Of a stretch of DNA of 64,000 nucleotides, positions 1-11,264 are shown piece by piece. The notes under the pieces were generated by a model. That model ran no database searches, was not told the DNA's origin, and worked only from the letters and a program-made list of their open reading frames with translations. The position numbers and the translations under genes were made by a program. Source of the stretch: Kushneria aurantia DSM 21353 (GTDB lineage Bacteria > Pseudomonadota > Gammaproteobacteria > Pseudomonadales > Halomonadaceae); assembly GCF_000382245.1 (NCBI RefSeq), contig NZ_KB907867.1, positions 2,145 to 66,144 on the forward strand, in the 5' to 3' direction. Each line of letters starts with the position of its first letter. The stretch's first letter is position 1.

Positions 1-2394
1 GTTTCTATCCGCGCGGCCCGTGCGGGCCGCGACTTGGTTGCCTCCTCGTTGGTCACATGCTCCATCTGTTTCTATCCGCGCGGCCCGTGCGGGCCGCGAC
101 GACTCAGTAGCTCGACCATCGAATCGCTGAATGGGTTTCTATCCGCGCGGCCCGTGCGGGCCGCGACCCGGAGAGATGCAGCTGGCTTTCGCCAACTTTG
201 CCGTTTCTATCCGCGCGGCCCGTGCGGGCCGCGACCAGCCCGGGTGAAACCCCGGGTGATCATTCTGGAGTTTCTATCCGCGCGGCCCGTGCGGGCCGCG
301 ACGGCGGTAACTTTCGGGCTCGTCGAGCAGATGGCGTTTCTATCCGCGCGGCCCGTGCGGGCCGCGACCGGCGGTTACGCCTACCTTCGGCGCGATCTCG
401 TTGTTTCTATCCGCGCGGCCCGTGCGGGCCGCGACCGATGAACGATCAACCGATCAATCCCTACGAGCGTGTTTCTATCCGCGCGGCCCGTGCGGGCCGC
501 GACCGAGTCGGTACGCCGAATGGTCGAGGGAGAGACGTTTCTATCCGCGCGGCCCGTGCGGGCCGCGACGAATCCCGCTTGGATCGACACGGTCGGCAAC
601 AGTCGTTTCTATCCGCGCGGCCCGTGCGGGCCGCGACCGTCTGATAGGTGTCATAACGGTGATCCACCGGGAGGTTTCTATCCGCGCGGCCCGTGCGGGC
701 CGCGACGTACTGCACAAACGCGCAGCGGCACGGCACTGGAGTTTCTATCCGCGCGGCCCGTGCGGGCCGCGACAACGCCGCAACGTTTACATGAGCGAGC
801 GTGATGCCGTTTCTATCCGCGCGGCCCGTGCGGGCCGCGACCAGTTGAGGTGCGGCATTCGCGCGCCGCTTGCGATGTTTCTATCCGCGCGGCCCGTGCG
901 GGCCGCGACGTCATCGGCGTAGTCGGTGACCAGCAGCTGGGCTGTGTTTCTATCCGCGCGGCCCGTGCGGGCCGCGACAGGTTCTCCAGATCCATTAAAG
1001 CCCTGGATTATAGTTTCTATCCGCGCGGCCCGTGCGGGCCGCGACGCCAGTAGAGCGATAGGGCGGCCAGCGAGGTAATGTTTCTATCCGCGCGGCCCGT
1101 GCGGGCCGCGACTGAGTTAAGTGACGCAGCTTGCATTGTCCCCCAAGTTTCTATCCGCGCGGCCCGTGCGGGCCGCGACTGGATAAGCTGCTTTGGACAC
1201 CAGACGAGATCGAGGTTTCTATCCGCGCGGCCCGTGCGGGCCGCGACGGCCTAACAAGGTCATGCAATTAAATCAAGAAATAGTTTCTATCCGCGCGGCC
1301 CGTGCGGGCCGCGACCGGTGCCATAGCAGAGTGCACAAGGGCCGCTCGAGTTTCTATCCGCGCGGCCCGTGCGGGCCGCGACTTCTGGAAAGCGGTCACC
1401 AGCTCGCCCGTACTCGTTTCTATCCGCGCGGCCCGTGCGGGCCGCGACCCAATGGCGGCCATCGCCACAAGGCAACGGCGGCCGTTTCTATCCGCGCGGC
1501 CCGTGCGGGCCGCGACCGGGCTGGAATATATAACCACCATCCAGCACCAGGGTTTCTATCCGCGCGGCCCGTGCGGGCCGCGACCAGTCTCAGTGCTGAC
1601 GTCGTCCGGCTGCGCTCAGTTTCTATCCGCGCGGCCCGTGCGGGCCGCGACCGACAGCCCTGCTATCAAGCGCTCTGCCCCCACTGTTTCTATCCGCGCG
1701 GCCCGTGCGGGCCGCGACCTTCAAGGATGTCGAAGAAGTGGGCATTTCTGGCGTTTCTATCCGCGCGGCCCGTGCGGGCCGCGACCGTGGACGGCACCGC
1801 CGATGACTATCAGGCGGTCATGTTTCTATCCGCGCGGCCCGTGCGGGCCGCGACGAGAGGGCACGATGAGCCTATGGCTGCTTTCTGTAGTTTCTATCCG
1901 CGCGGCCCGTGCGGGCCGCGACATAACCCACTGTCTCTTCATACGTCGCCATCTTGTTTCTATCCGCGCGGCCCGTGCGGGCCGCGACCATGATAAATAT
2001 CCTGCTCTATATCTATATGAGAGTTTCTATCCGCGCGGCCCGTGCGGGCCGCGACCAACCGAGGGCGCTGGCCAAAAGCCTGTCGGCCTGTTTCTATCCG
2101 CGCGGCCCGTGCGGGCCGCGACGGGCAATGGGGCTGCTGCCGGAGTCTCAGCAACAAGTTTCTATCCGCGCGGCCCGTGCGGGCCGCGACTCGTAGACGA
2201 CCATCAACTCCGAGGCGTTGGAGGCGTTTCTATCCGCGCGGCCCGTGCGGGCCGCGACCGCCAGTGCTTTTTCTAAATCCTCGTCGAATGCAGTTTCTAT
2301 CCGCGCGGCCCGTGCGGGCCGCGACGGCCGCACGATGGCTATCGCCCAGGCCTATCGCAGCGTTTCTATCCGCGCGGCCCGTGCGGGCCGCGAC
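1..2394 (-). CRISPR. Type I-C CRISPR array 1 (36 repeats, left end cut by window)
   Basis: Thirty-six copies of a 33-base repeat are visible, the first at 1-33 and the last at 2362-2394, separated by 35 unique spacers of about 33-36 bases. On the minus strand the repeat starts GTCGCGGCCCG, forms a GC-rich hairpin and ends GCGGATAGAAAC, the typical type I-C orientation with a GAAAC 3' end. The array is therefore transcribed leftwards and the leader lies to its right, next to cas2; the newest spacers should be near 2361. All copies in the window look identical. The array starts exactly at base 1, so older spacers lie outside. Processing is expected to be by Cas5c, leaving an 11-base 5' handle. 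Confidence 0.98.
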
Positions 2395-2595
2395 TGTCTA
2401 TTCATAACGCATTGTTTGACCGGGGAAAACCACCGCTCCGCGGCGAGACGGATGTCAATTTCATTCGACGCGATGATTTTTCCACTTTTGGTCAGGACAA
2501 CAATATAAAAATCAAAATGTTAAAGAAGTGCGAACCCTGCCGGGGAAGTCGGGACACCAGGGGTTCGCAGAAGAAGGAAGGTCAATGAGGCGGGC
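2395..2595 (-). promoter_or_regulatory. Leader of CRISPR array 1
   Basis: This AT-richer stretch lies between the leader-proximal repeat and the cas2 stop codon, as expected for a leader read on the minus strand. It contains a perfect IHF consensus (WATCAA-N4-TTR) at 2510-2522, about 116 bases from the first repeat. A near copy of the whole segment precedes array 2 (12720-12944), with similarity from about 2397 into the last codons of cas2. IHF bends leaders to recruit Cas1-Cas2 in type I-E; that it does so here is inference. Confidence 0.85.
2529..2569 (-). terminator. Hairpin between cas2 and the array leader
   Basis: The arms TGCGAACCCTG (2529-2539) and CAGGGGTTCGCA (2558-2569) pair over about 11 bp with one extra G and an 18-base loop. 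On the minus strand the hairpin follows cas2 and is followed by a T-rich stretch, so it may end the cas transcript. It is also conserved in leader 2 (about 12857-12898), where no cas2 precedes it, so a role in the leader itself is possible. Confidence 0.5.
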
Positions 2596-2886
2596 TCAGA
2601 ATACCAGTGGGCCGTTCATGTCCAGCGCCGGTTTGGCACCGATATGCTCAATACGCCGCTGCCAATTCCGACCCAGAAAGTAAAAGCGAAGACTATCGAC
2701 TTCATCATCAATCGTATCGATCAGTCTCTGACGCAGCCGAGCCCATTGATCCGGTTCAACCTCGATCTCGAAAACGGAGAACTGCACTCGTTGACCAAAA
2801 TCGCGGCACGCTTTCGATACCTGACGCAGGCGACGGGTGCCACCTTCGGAAGTGACGCTGACATCGTAGCTGACCAGTACCAGCAT
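2596..2886 (-). CDS. cas2: CRISPR-associated endonuclease Cas2, type I-C
   Basis: A 96-residue Cas2, partner of Cas1 in the integrase complex that inserts new spacers at the leader end of the arrays. The start at 2886 gives MLVLVSYDVS, the usual ferredoxin-fold first strand with the conserved Asp (here in SYDVS), followed by GTRRLRQVSKACRDFGQRVQFSVFEIE and ending GPLVF. A longer open frame reaching 3072 would add 62 residues that overlap cas1 and are not Cas2-like, so it was rejected. The gene lies 10 bases after cas1 and is the last cas gene before leader 1. A degenerate copy of its final codons sits beside leader 2 at 12930-12944. Confidence 0.96.
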   Translation of the reverse strand: MLVLVSYDVSVTSEGGTRRLRQVSKACRDFGQRVQFSVFEIEVEPDQWARLRQRLIDTIDDEVDSLRFYFLGRNWQRRIEHIGAKPALDMNGPLVF

Positions 2887-2896
2887 GCGGGATCTC

Positions 2897-3937
2897 CTAT
2901 TTCCAGAGAAAGGGCGGGTAAGCGTCGAGGTCACCTCGCAAATGACGCGCCAGCAGCTGTGACTGTAGATGAGGCAGTAGACCGATAGGCGCTTTCTCGT
3001 CGATAAAGGCGTGATGAACTTCTTCTCTTTTACGCTCCTGATAGGCTGTGAGTACCGTCTTGCGTGCTTCATCGGTCAGGCTGACACCGCCGCTTTCGGC
3101 CACCGTGAAATCCTTCTCGCCCAGTTGGCGCCGATTGATCAGCGAAAGCGCCAGACGGTCCCCCAGCAGCGGCCGAAACTCCTCGGCAATATCCAGCGCC
3201 AGGCTGGGCCGCCCGGGGCGGTCGCGATGCAGAAAACCCACCGCAGGATCGAGCCCGACACCCTCCAGGGCCGAACGACAGTCGTGCGTCAACAGGGTAT
3301 AAAGAAACGACAGCAGCGCATTGACCGGGTCGCGTGGCGGTCGCCGATTGCGCCCCTTGAAGCGAAAGGCTTCACCGCTCGAGCGAATCAGATGATCGAA
3401 AACGCTGAAATAGACCTGCGCCGCTTCGCCTTCGAGCCCCCGCAGTTCATCACTCGATTCGGTATGCAGCAGGTTACGCGCAATGCGGCTCATGCGCGTG
3501 CGCGACTGTTCGAGTTGCCGGCGATCCGGTGCCTCGAGTTTCGCGCCATAGTCGCGCAAGCCCCGGGCGATCACCGCGCGCTGATTGTGCACCTTGCCGG
3601 CCAATAGGCCACGCACGATGGCGGCACAGCGCTCGGCGTCATCGCTGAAACGATACTGCGTGCGGCGCAACAGTACGTTGCCGGAGACAGGCCCCTCAAT
3701 ACGGGCGAGAAACTTTCCCTGCGGCGACAGATGGGTGATCGTCACCCCCTGTTCCGCGCAGAACCCCATCAGCGGCGGCGATACCAGTACGCGGCCAAAG
3801 CAGACCAGCGACTCCAGCATATGGATCGGCAAACGCGCGCGCTCCTCGCCCTCGACCTGCATGACAATATTGGCGCCCTCCTTTTTCAACCAGGCGCCAT
3901 CAGTCGTGATATAGAGTGTATTGAGCTGGCGTCGCAT
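2897..3937 (-). CDS. cas1: CRISPR-associated integrase Cas1, type I-C
   Basis: A 346-residue Cas1, the metal-dependent integrase that joins prespacers to the first repeat. It begins MRRQLNTLYITTDGAWL and shows the N-terminal beta-rich domain and the alpha-helical catalytic domain. The active-site regions are visible as the Glu-containing GLEGEAAQVYFSVFD segment, the His of GFLHRDRPGRPSLALD and the acidic residues of the following DIAEEFRP. Length and the YRF...LLAGK motif fit the type I-C subgroup. It starts 2 bases after cas4 stops (3940), so translation is probably coupled. Adaptation genes cas4-cas1-cas2 form the 3' end of the operon. Confidence 0.97.
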   Translation of the reverse strand: MRRQLNTLYITTDGAWLKKEGANIVMQVEGEERARLPIHMLESLVCFGRVLVSPPLMGFCAEQGVTITHLSPQGKFLARIEGPVSGNVLLRRTQYRFSDDAERCAAIVRGLLAGKVHNQRAVIARGLRDYGAKLEAPDRRQLEQSRTRMSRIARNLLHTESSDELRGLEGEAAQVYFSVFDHLIRSSGEAFRFKGRNRRPPRDPVNALLSFLYTLLTHDCRSALEGVGLDPAVGFLHRDRPGRPSLALDIAEEFRPLLGDRLALSLINRRQLGEKDFTVAESGGVSLTDEARKTVLTAYQERKREEVHHAFIDEKAPIGLLPHLQSQLLARHLRGDLDAYPPFLWK

Positions 3938-3939
3938 GA

Positions 3940-4617
3940 TCAGTCGTCCTGCAGGTTATCCAACTGCCGCGTGAGCCAGCGCCCTGCCGATCGCCGTTTG
4001 CCCATCACCTGCGGCTGACACTGTTCCATCAGTGAGCAGCGGTCACAGCGCTTTGCCTCGTATACCGCAGGCGGCGTGATGTCACCGTCGAAAAGCTGGC
4101 GTACGCCCGCTATAACTTCCAGTGTCAGTGCTCGCAGCTCCTCATCGAAAACTATCGCCTTGCGCCTTTTGGTCTTGCCATAGTAGAGCGCGCCTTCCTG
4201 GATCACAGTCTCCCTCATCTCCTCGAGACACAGCGCCTGGGCACACAGTTGGACCTCATCGGCACGATGGGACTTGGGACGACCACGCTTGTATTCGATA
4301 GGCCGAATTACGACAGGCGCTTCTCGTTCATCGAACTCAACCACATCGGCAACGCCTGTCAGCCCCAGTGCGGCATGCGAAAGCGGCAGTGCCATGGCGG
4401 TCTGCACGCCCCGCCGGCGTTCATGACCGGCACGGTCGGCACGCTCATGCAGAATCCGACCCTCGGCGGTATAACGGTTTTCCGCCCAGAGCTGCTCCAG
4501 ATGGATCAGCGCACACTGGCGCGGACAGAACAGGTAGTGCTGCAATGCCGAGAGCGGAATCAGACGAATCTCGTCCTCCACTGGCGCCGGCCTACAAACG
4601 CTCTTCGACACTGACAC
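3940..4617 (-). CDS. cas4: CRISPR-associated exonuclease Cas4, type I-C
   Basis: A 225-residue Cas4 of the RecB-like nuclease family, which trims prespacers and selects those with the correct PAM before integration by Cas1-Cas2. The 4Fe-4S cysteines are present: C31 and C35 in FCPRQC, and a C-terminal CDRC...EQC cluster. The nuclease core shows GVADVVEF with D91 and the IEYKRG motif with E108 and K110. The chosen start at 4617 overlaps the 3' end of cas7 by 26 bases. A later start is possible but would cut into the region ahead of the first cysteine pair. Confidence 0.95.
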   Translation of the reverse strand: MSVSKSVCRPAPVEDEIRLIPLSALQHYLFCPRQCALIHLEQLWAENRYTAEGRILHERADRAGHERRRGVQTAMALPLSHAALGLTGVADVVEFDEREAPVVIRPIEYKRGRPKSHRADEVQLCAQALCLEEMRETVIQEGALYYGKTKRRKAIVFDEELRALTLEVIAGVRQLFDGDITPPAVYEAKRCDRCSLMEQCQPQVMGKRRSAGRWLTRQLDNLQDD

Positions 4618-5457
4618 CGGCCGGAATGGCCTCCCGGTCGATAGCGATAACGTAGTTCTGATAACTGCGTGCCGGTGTCTCCTGCTCCCCTTCGACGCGC
4701 GTGATCTGAACGCTGTCGAACAGCCGATGGGCCGGCGCGTTGCCCATGGGGTTGTCGTGTTTGAACACGATCAGCTTGCGGGCGGCGATCTCGCCACGTG
4801 CCGCAGAGCGGTCGTGTTCGAACATATTGGTCAGCGAGCGCCACAGCAGCTCGAGATCGTCATCGGAAAAGCCGGTGCGTTCGGCCAGTTTGGCCGATAC
4901 ATAACCGTGAACACGATAGAGGCCGTAAGGCACGATATGCTTGCGGCCCATGGTGCGTTCCTTTTCGAGGTCTTTTTCGTTGGTGACCGCCATGCGTGTG
5001 ATCGACACTTCCATCGGCACCACCGGGTCAATGGAAGTGGCAAAGGCCAGCTGCACCGGGCCGCGCACCTGCCCGGCGTTGACTTCGGTTGTCATGACCG
5101 CGCCAAAGGTGCGCACATCGAAGAAGTTACCGCACATCCAGGCGGTCAATTCGCGCGCCTTCGCCTGATCCTTCGGCAGCTTTTTGGCCTCCGGCTTGAT
5201 CTCGAGCGCCTCATAGGCTTTCTGGTGCTGCTGATTGAGTACCGATTTCTCCTGCATGTAGATTCCGTGGCCGGGTTCATCTTCCTTCTCCAGTGCCACA
5301 TAGTTGCGAATCTTGCGTTTCAGGCAGACATCAGTCACCAAACCCTGGTTGGTCTCCGGATCGAGGCGGGGCAGATTGCCGGCATCCGGGTCGCCGTTGG
5401 GATTGCCGTTGGTCACATCGAACAGCAGCACGAACTCGTAACGGTTGGCGATAGCGG

Positions 5458-5461
<4 letters not shown>
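4592..5461 (-). CDS. cas7: Cas7 (Csd2) backbone subunit of type I-C Cascade
   Basis: A 289-residue Cas7/Csd2, the RNA-binding backbone protein that polymerises along the spacer part of the crRNA in the type I-C effector. The family signature near the N terminus, [23 protein letters not shown], is clear, as is the central [12 protein letters not shown] and the [15 protein letters not shown] segment. Its start overlaps the cas8c stop by 4 bases (ATGA), so it is translationally coupled. Backbone wrapping kinks the guide every sixth base, which matters for reading the guide-target match described at 8244-8267. Confidence 0.97.
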
Positions 5462-7988
<2,527 letters not shown>

Positions 7989-8017
<29 letters not shown>

Positions 8018-8174
8018 CACAGCCTGATATGAATAGTGAGACACAAAAGCCAACACGACTCATAGGTGCTTTCAGCCTAAAACTAACGCTGCCCCACTCA
8101 GCTGCCAACAAGAGAAGGTCATTTCGAATGAAGCAACGAAAACGAAAGTTTTTTGGCGAATTTTCACGACCCAT
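7989..8174 (-). CDS. Small ORF upstream of the crRNA-like gene, hydrophobic C terminus
   Basis: This 61-codon frame from ATG at 8174 ends with TGA inside the first degenerate repeat. An internal ATG at 8063 would give a 24-residue peptide, MSRVGFCVSLFISGCVFMSG and four more residues, that is almost entirely a single hydrophobic segment. No strong ribosome site precedes either start (an AGG lies 12 bases before 8063), so coding is uncertain. Its place, downstream of a promoter apparently targeted by the neighbouring crRNA-like guide, is where the toxin gene creT lies in known CreTA modules; those toxins are small RNAs or short peptides. No homologue is recognised. It may instead be an untranslated leader. 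Confidence 0.35.
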
Positions 8175-8213
8175 GGTCAGACCTAGCAATCTGCTCGACG
8201 TTGGCATGCGAGC

Positions 8214-8242
8214 AGTATGCCGATCCATACCGCAAATGTAAA
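8214..8242 (-). promoter_or_regulatory. Predicted promoter controlled by the crRNA-like guide
   Basis: On the minus strand TTTACA (8237-8242) and CATACT (8214-8219) are separated by 17 bases, matching the -35 and -10 consensus at 5 and 4 of 6 positions. Transcription would start near 8207 and run through the small ORF and the crRNA-like gene toward cas5c. One base beyond the -35 box lies the PAM of the predicted Cascade target. Confidence 0.6.
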
Positions 8243-8243
8243 G

Positions 8244-8267
8244 TTCCTGTCTGCTGTATCTGCTGAT
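8244..8267 (+). promoter_or_regulatory. Predicted Cascade target site (PAM TTC plus protospacer)
   Basis: TTC at 8244-8246 is the type I-C PAM. The next 21 bases (8247-8267) equal the guide segment of the crRNA-like RNA at 18 positions: 1-5, 7-11 and 14-21. The mismatches are at 6, 12 and 13; positions 6 and 12 are flipped out and unread in type I effectors. Matching stops at 21, well short of a normal 34-base spacer, so binding without Cas3 cleavage is expected by analogy with CreA. The site is just downstream of hicB and touches the -35 region. Confidence 0.7.
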
Positions 8268-8273
8268 TCTGTC

Positions 8274-8495
8274 CTAATAGTGCGCAGCCGTAACATCGAC
8301 AAATTCGCTGGTAGAGTGAGGCGTCGGCAGGGCTTCGCCCTCCTCCTCGAGCCCTTCGAGATGAAATCGGATGGCGTCCCGGATGAGCGCCAGCGCCTCC
8401 TCGCGGCTGTCGCCAACGGCAACGCAGCCGGGAATATCGGGAACCCGAGCGCCCCAGCTCGTTGCCCCCTCTTCGAGTACGACCATGTAACGCAT
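8274..8495 (-). CDS. hicB: HicB-family antitoxin
   Basis: A 73-residue HicB antitoxin. It starts MRYMVVLEEGATSWGARVPDIPGCVAVGDSREEAL, the partial RNase H-like fold that binds and masks HicA, and continues IRDAIRFHLEGLEEEGE. No separate DNA-binding domain is evident at the short C terminus. The gene begins 4 bases after hicA, in the toxin-first order usual for hicAB. The pair sits inside the cas gene cluster, between cas3 and cas5c, on the same strand. Its stop lies 7 bases from the end of the predicted Cascade target site. Confidence 0.93.
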   Translation of the reverse strand: MRYMVVLEEGATSWGARVPDIPGCVAVGDSREEALALIRDAIRFHLEGLEEEGEALPTPHSTSEFVDVTAAHY

Positions 8496-8499
8496 GTGC

Positions 8500-8691
8500 T
8501 TACTCCTCCTTCAAACCCGCCTGTTCGAGAATGCTGTTCAATGTCCCGGGCGGAATATCGGTACTCGGTTTTCCGGCTATCGTGACCAGGCCGCGCTTGA
8601 ACGGGTGTTTGAACTGCCGGTGGCTGCCCCGGCTGCGCACCTGCTCCCAGCCGTCCTGTTCAACAAGTCGTATCAGCTCCTTGACTTTCAT
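8500..8691 (-). CDS. hicA: HicA-family mRNA interferase toxin
   Basis: A 63-residue HicA toxin, a double-stranded-RNA-binding-fold mRNase that cleaves transcripts when HicB is lost. The catalytic His lies in RSRGSHRQFKHP, and the family C terminus IPPGTLNSILEQAGL is intact. The start at 8691 is preceded by GGAGGA 13 bases upstream; a frame extending to 8787 overlaps cas3 and adds non-HicA sequence, so it was rejected. It lies 55 bases after cas3 on the same strand and could be read from the cas3 transcript. Confidence 0.92.
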   Translation of the reverse strand: MKVKELIRLVEQDGWEQVRSRGSHRQFKHPFKRGLVTIAGKPSTDIPPGTLNSILEQAGLKEE

Positions 8692-8695
8692 TGGC

Positions 8696-8713
8696 ACAGG
8701 ACAGTCCTCCTGT
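8696..8713 (-). promoter_or_regulatory. Inverted repeat over the hicA ribosome site
   Basis: ACAGGA and TCCTGT flank a 6-base centre between cas3 and hicA. It overlaps the Shine-Dalgarno of hicA, so it could be an operator for HicB-HicA or an RNA hairpin limiting toxin translation. Only the symmetry is seen; the role is inference. Confidence 0.35.
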
Positions 8714-8746
8714 CTTCCAACACCGTACAACAGGCCATGAGTCGCT

Positions 8747-11014
8747 TCACCATAGATTCGACTCCGCCGAACGAAAGGTCGGCTCATCCCAGTCGAGCCC
8801 GGATGCAGAGCTGTAAAGATTGTCGTTCAGCTCGCCGGGACGCTCGTCGATCAGCACCATGAACTGCTCGCCAAATGTATCCGGCTCGATAGCAGCAATC
8901 AGCCCCGCTCGCTCCAGTGCCCGAAAACCGCGCTCCGGCACCTGCACGATGTAGGGCTGTAACCGCCGTGCGATGCCTCCCGCCTTCTCCGTAAAAGCAA
9001 GATGTCTCAACGATTCACGCGCCTCGTCATCATAGGGAATGATTACCGGATATTGGGTGTTCTCGATCAGCCGGTACTTCTGCTCCAGGGTATCGAAGGG
9101 CAGGCCATCGAGCCGGCCCTCTTCGATCTGCTTCAAAAGGCCATGCCGATCGAGTTGCTGCGGCCCCTGCTGCCAGTAGAGCAGGCGGAAATAGGCCTCG
9201 ATGGCATCAGGCGCAAGTGGGTCATCGCCGTGATGGCGCAGCACCTCTCGCGTGGCCTGGGCAAACTGCTTGAGCTCCGGTGGCGGTGCCCAGTCGTCAT
9301 TGGCGGTGGCGAAGATGCGCACCTCGCTATCGGCTGCCGAACGCTTGCCCTCTCGATTGCAGCGTCCGGCAGCCTGGGCGATGGAATCCAGTCCGGCCTC
9401 GGCCCGCAGCACGCGAGGAAAATCGACATCCACGCCGGCCTCGATCAGGGACGTCGAAACCACCCGGCAGGGTTTACCTGCCGCCAGGGTATGACGAATT
9501 TCGGCCAGCACCTTTCGGCGATGAATCGCACACATGGCGGTGGTCAGGTGGAAAGCGCCGGGCTGGTCCGCTATCGACTGATAGAGCGCCCGAGCGTGAC
9601 GGCGATTGTTGACGATGCAGAGTGCCTGTTCGACTTCCAGCATCTCATCGTGCAGTCCGCTATCGTCGAGTGTGCCGATATGGCGCACAGTGACACGCGC
9701 CAGCCGTTGGTAGAGGCCTCTCGGTTCGGGAGCGAGTTCACGTAGATGGTGCAGCCCGCCCGCAAAGCTGCGCTCGGGGTCGTCGCTCTCCGCCAGCGCC
9801 GGCTGAGTGGCGGTGCAGAGCACCACGCTGGTGTGATAGTGGCGCGCCAATTCGTCCAGTGCTGCCACGCTGGGGCGCAGCAGCGGTAATGGCATGGTCT
9901 GGGCCTCATCGAGAATCACCACGCTGCGGGCAATATTGTGCAACTTGCGGCAGCGCGAGGTTTTGGCAGCAAAAAGGCTCTCGAAGAACTGCACCGCCGT
10001 AGTCACGACGATCGGCGCATCCCAGTTTTCACTGTCGCGCTTGAGCTTGTCGCGACTATCACGATCGTGTCGATGGCGTGGCTCGCGGTTGTCAAAGGCA
10101 CTATGGTGCTCCAGCACGGCAGAATTGCCGAACTCGCCCAGCGCCTCGCGAAACACCTCCGCGTTCTGCTCGACGATGCTGGTGAAGGGAATGACGTAAA
10201 TCACCCGATCCATACCATGAGCGAGGGCGTGGTCAAGGGCAAAGGCAAGCGAAGCGAGCGTCTTGCCACCCCCGGTGGGCACCGTCAGCGTAAAATGCCC
10301 CGGCTCGAGCCCGGCCTGCTCTCGGACGGTATCGAGAATCTCCGCCCGGCAGCGGTTGACGTCGCTGGCCGACGCCTGCGCCTGCTTCTCCTTCAGATGG
10401 ATATCCAGCGCCTCGCGCAGCACATCGAGACCGGGGCCGCCACCGCGCGATGGCGCCTCCCTGCCTTCGGTGGCGGCATAAAAACGCTCGGTATCAAGGT
10501 AATCGGCATCCACCAGGCAGGAGAAGAGCATACGAGTCAGAAAAGCGAGCTGGAAAAACCCTCGATCCTTTCTGGTCGAGAAACCCGCTGGCGGCCTGAG
10601 CTGCGAGGGTAATTCAAGCTCGTTTCGCCAGCATTCGTCCAGCGCCGGCAGTTCGGCCTGTAGTCGCTGCGCAAGCGGCGTACGTCCGCCCTCGTCACGA
10701 CCGTTGGCAAGTCCCGCATGGTGGCCGGCAATCACATAGGCGAGCAGTTCGCCAACGCCCCCGGGAAAGCGCTCGCGGGCCACCAGGGCTCCCGCCGTGG
10801 AGTGGTCGACAGCCTCTTTCGAACCCGCCAGGCGGCGCTGAAAGTCGTGGCTGTACTTGCCAAGATCATGCAGGAGCCCAGCTACGCGACCCGAATCTGC
10901 CATGCCAAAACGATCGGCACGCTGCGCGGCCAACTCGGCCACCGCCTGCAGATGATCGGCCAGCGTCTGCCAGTCATGGTGGCTCGAATCTGTACTGTGG
11001 GCGTAAAACGTCAT
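8747..11014 (-). CDS. cas3: Cas3 helicase-nuclease, type I-C
   Basis: A 755-residue Cas3 with an N-terminal HD nuclease and a superfamily 2 helicase, recruited by target-bound Cascade to unwind and degrade DNA. The HD motif is GLLHDLGKYSHDF (H49, D50), with further His residues at DHSTAG and AGHHAG. Walker A is VPTGGGKT (245-252) and the Walker B box is LDEAQ (369-372). Motif VI is seen at IAQAAGRCNREGK. The ATG at 11014 (MTFYAHS) has AAGAGA about 10 bases upstream. The open frame reaches 11434, but the extra 140 residues are translated array 2 repeats and spacer, so they were excluded. Confidence 0.96.
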   Translation of the reverse strand: MTFYAHSTDSSHHDWQTLADHLQAVAELAAQRADRFGMADSGRVAGLLHDLGKYSHDFQRRLAGSKEAVDHSTAGALVARERFPGGVGELLAYVIAGHHAGLANGRDEGGRTPLAQRLQAELPALDECWRNELELPSQLRPPAGFSTRKDRGFFQLAFLTRMLFSCLVDADYLDTERFYAATEGREAPSRGGGPGLDVLREALDIHLKEKQAQASASDVNRCRAEILDTVREQAGLEPGHFTLTVPTGGGKTLASLAFALDHALAHGMDRVIYVIPFTSIVEQNAEVFREALGEFGNSAVLEHHSAFDNREPRHRHDRDSRDKLKRDSENWDAPIVVTTAVQFFESLFAAKTSRCRKLHNIARSVVILDEAQTMPLPLLRPSVAALDELARHYHTSVVLCTATQPALAESDDPERSFAGGLHHLRELAPEPRGLYQRLARVTVRHIGTLDDSGLHDEMLEVEQALCIVNNRRHARALYQSIADQPGAFHLTTAMCAIHRRKVLAEIRHTLAAGKPCRVVSTSLIEAGVDVDFPRVLRAEAGLDSIAQAAGRCNREGKRSAADSEVRIFATANDDWAPPPELKQFAQATREVLRHHGDDPLAPDAIEAYFRLLYWQQGPQQLDRHGLLKQIEEGRLDGLPFDTLEQKYRLIENTQYPVIIPYDDEARESLRHLAFTEKAGGIARRLQPYIVQVPERGFRALERAGLIAAIEPDTFGEQFMVLIDERPGELNDNLYSSASGLDWDEPTFRSAESNLW

Positions 11015-11264
11015 CGGCGTATCTCTTTTCAAGAGCTGTTGACAAGCCTTCCCACTGCCAGCCTTCCCACTGCCGTTCTCTATTTGTAATGATGATTCGC
11101 ACGAATATGCTGACATAAAAGCCAATATAAACTGGCTCTTTTCAAGGGAGCAAAATCCACCAAAGTCGGGTTCTACATCGAATCCTTGGGCATCAAGATC
11201 AAAACATTGATTGTCGGGCGCCGTACGGCACCCTGATGCATTCACAACGTATGACGCTACCTTG
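11015..11264 (-). promoter_or_regulatory. Interval between array 2 and cas3 with weak cas3 promoter candidate
   Basis: No convincing gene lies here. On the minus strand TTGCTC (11148-11153) and TATATT (11124-11129) are 18 bases apart, a weak promoter candidate for cas3. A short direct repeat of the CCTTCCCACTGCCAG type occurs near 11046-11075. No match to the guide of the crRNA-like RNA was seen in this interval. Confidence 0.3.

Noticed and set aside
34-2276. Open frames with repeating peptides such as FYPRGPCGPR, SIRAARAGRD and FLSARPVRAAT across array 1 (also 11211-12661 in array 2)
   Set aside because: They are translations of the CRISPR repeats in three frames; the 67-68-base period and unique spacers show this is an array and not a repeat protein.
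2887-3072. N-terminal extension of Cas2 by 62 residues
   Set aside because: It overlaps the 3' end of cas1 and has no Cas2-like sequence.
8175-8228. Longer version of the small ORF starting at 8228
   Set aside because: It would start upstream of the predicted transcription start and inside the promoter; the frame from 8174 or 8063 is more plausible.
8698-8720. Second Cascade target at the CTCCTGTC sequence upstream of hicA
   Set aside because: Only the first five guide positions match and the preceding trinucleotide is CTC, so it is not distinguishable from chance.
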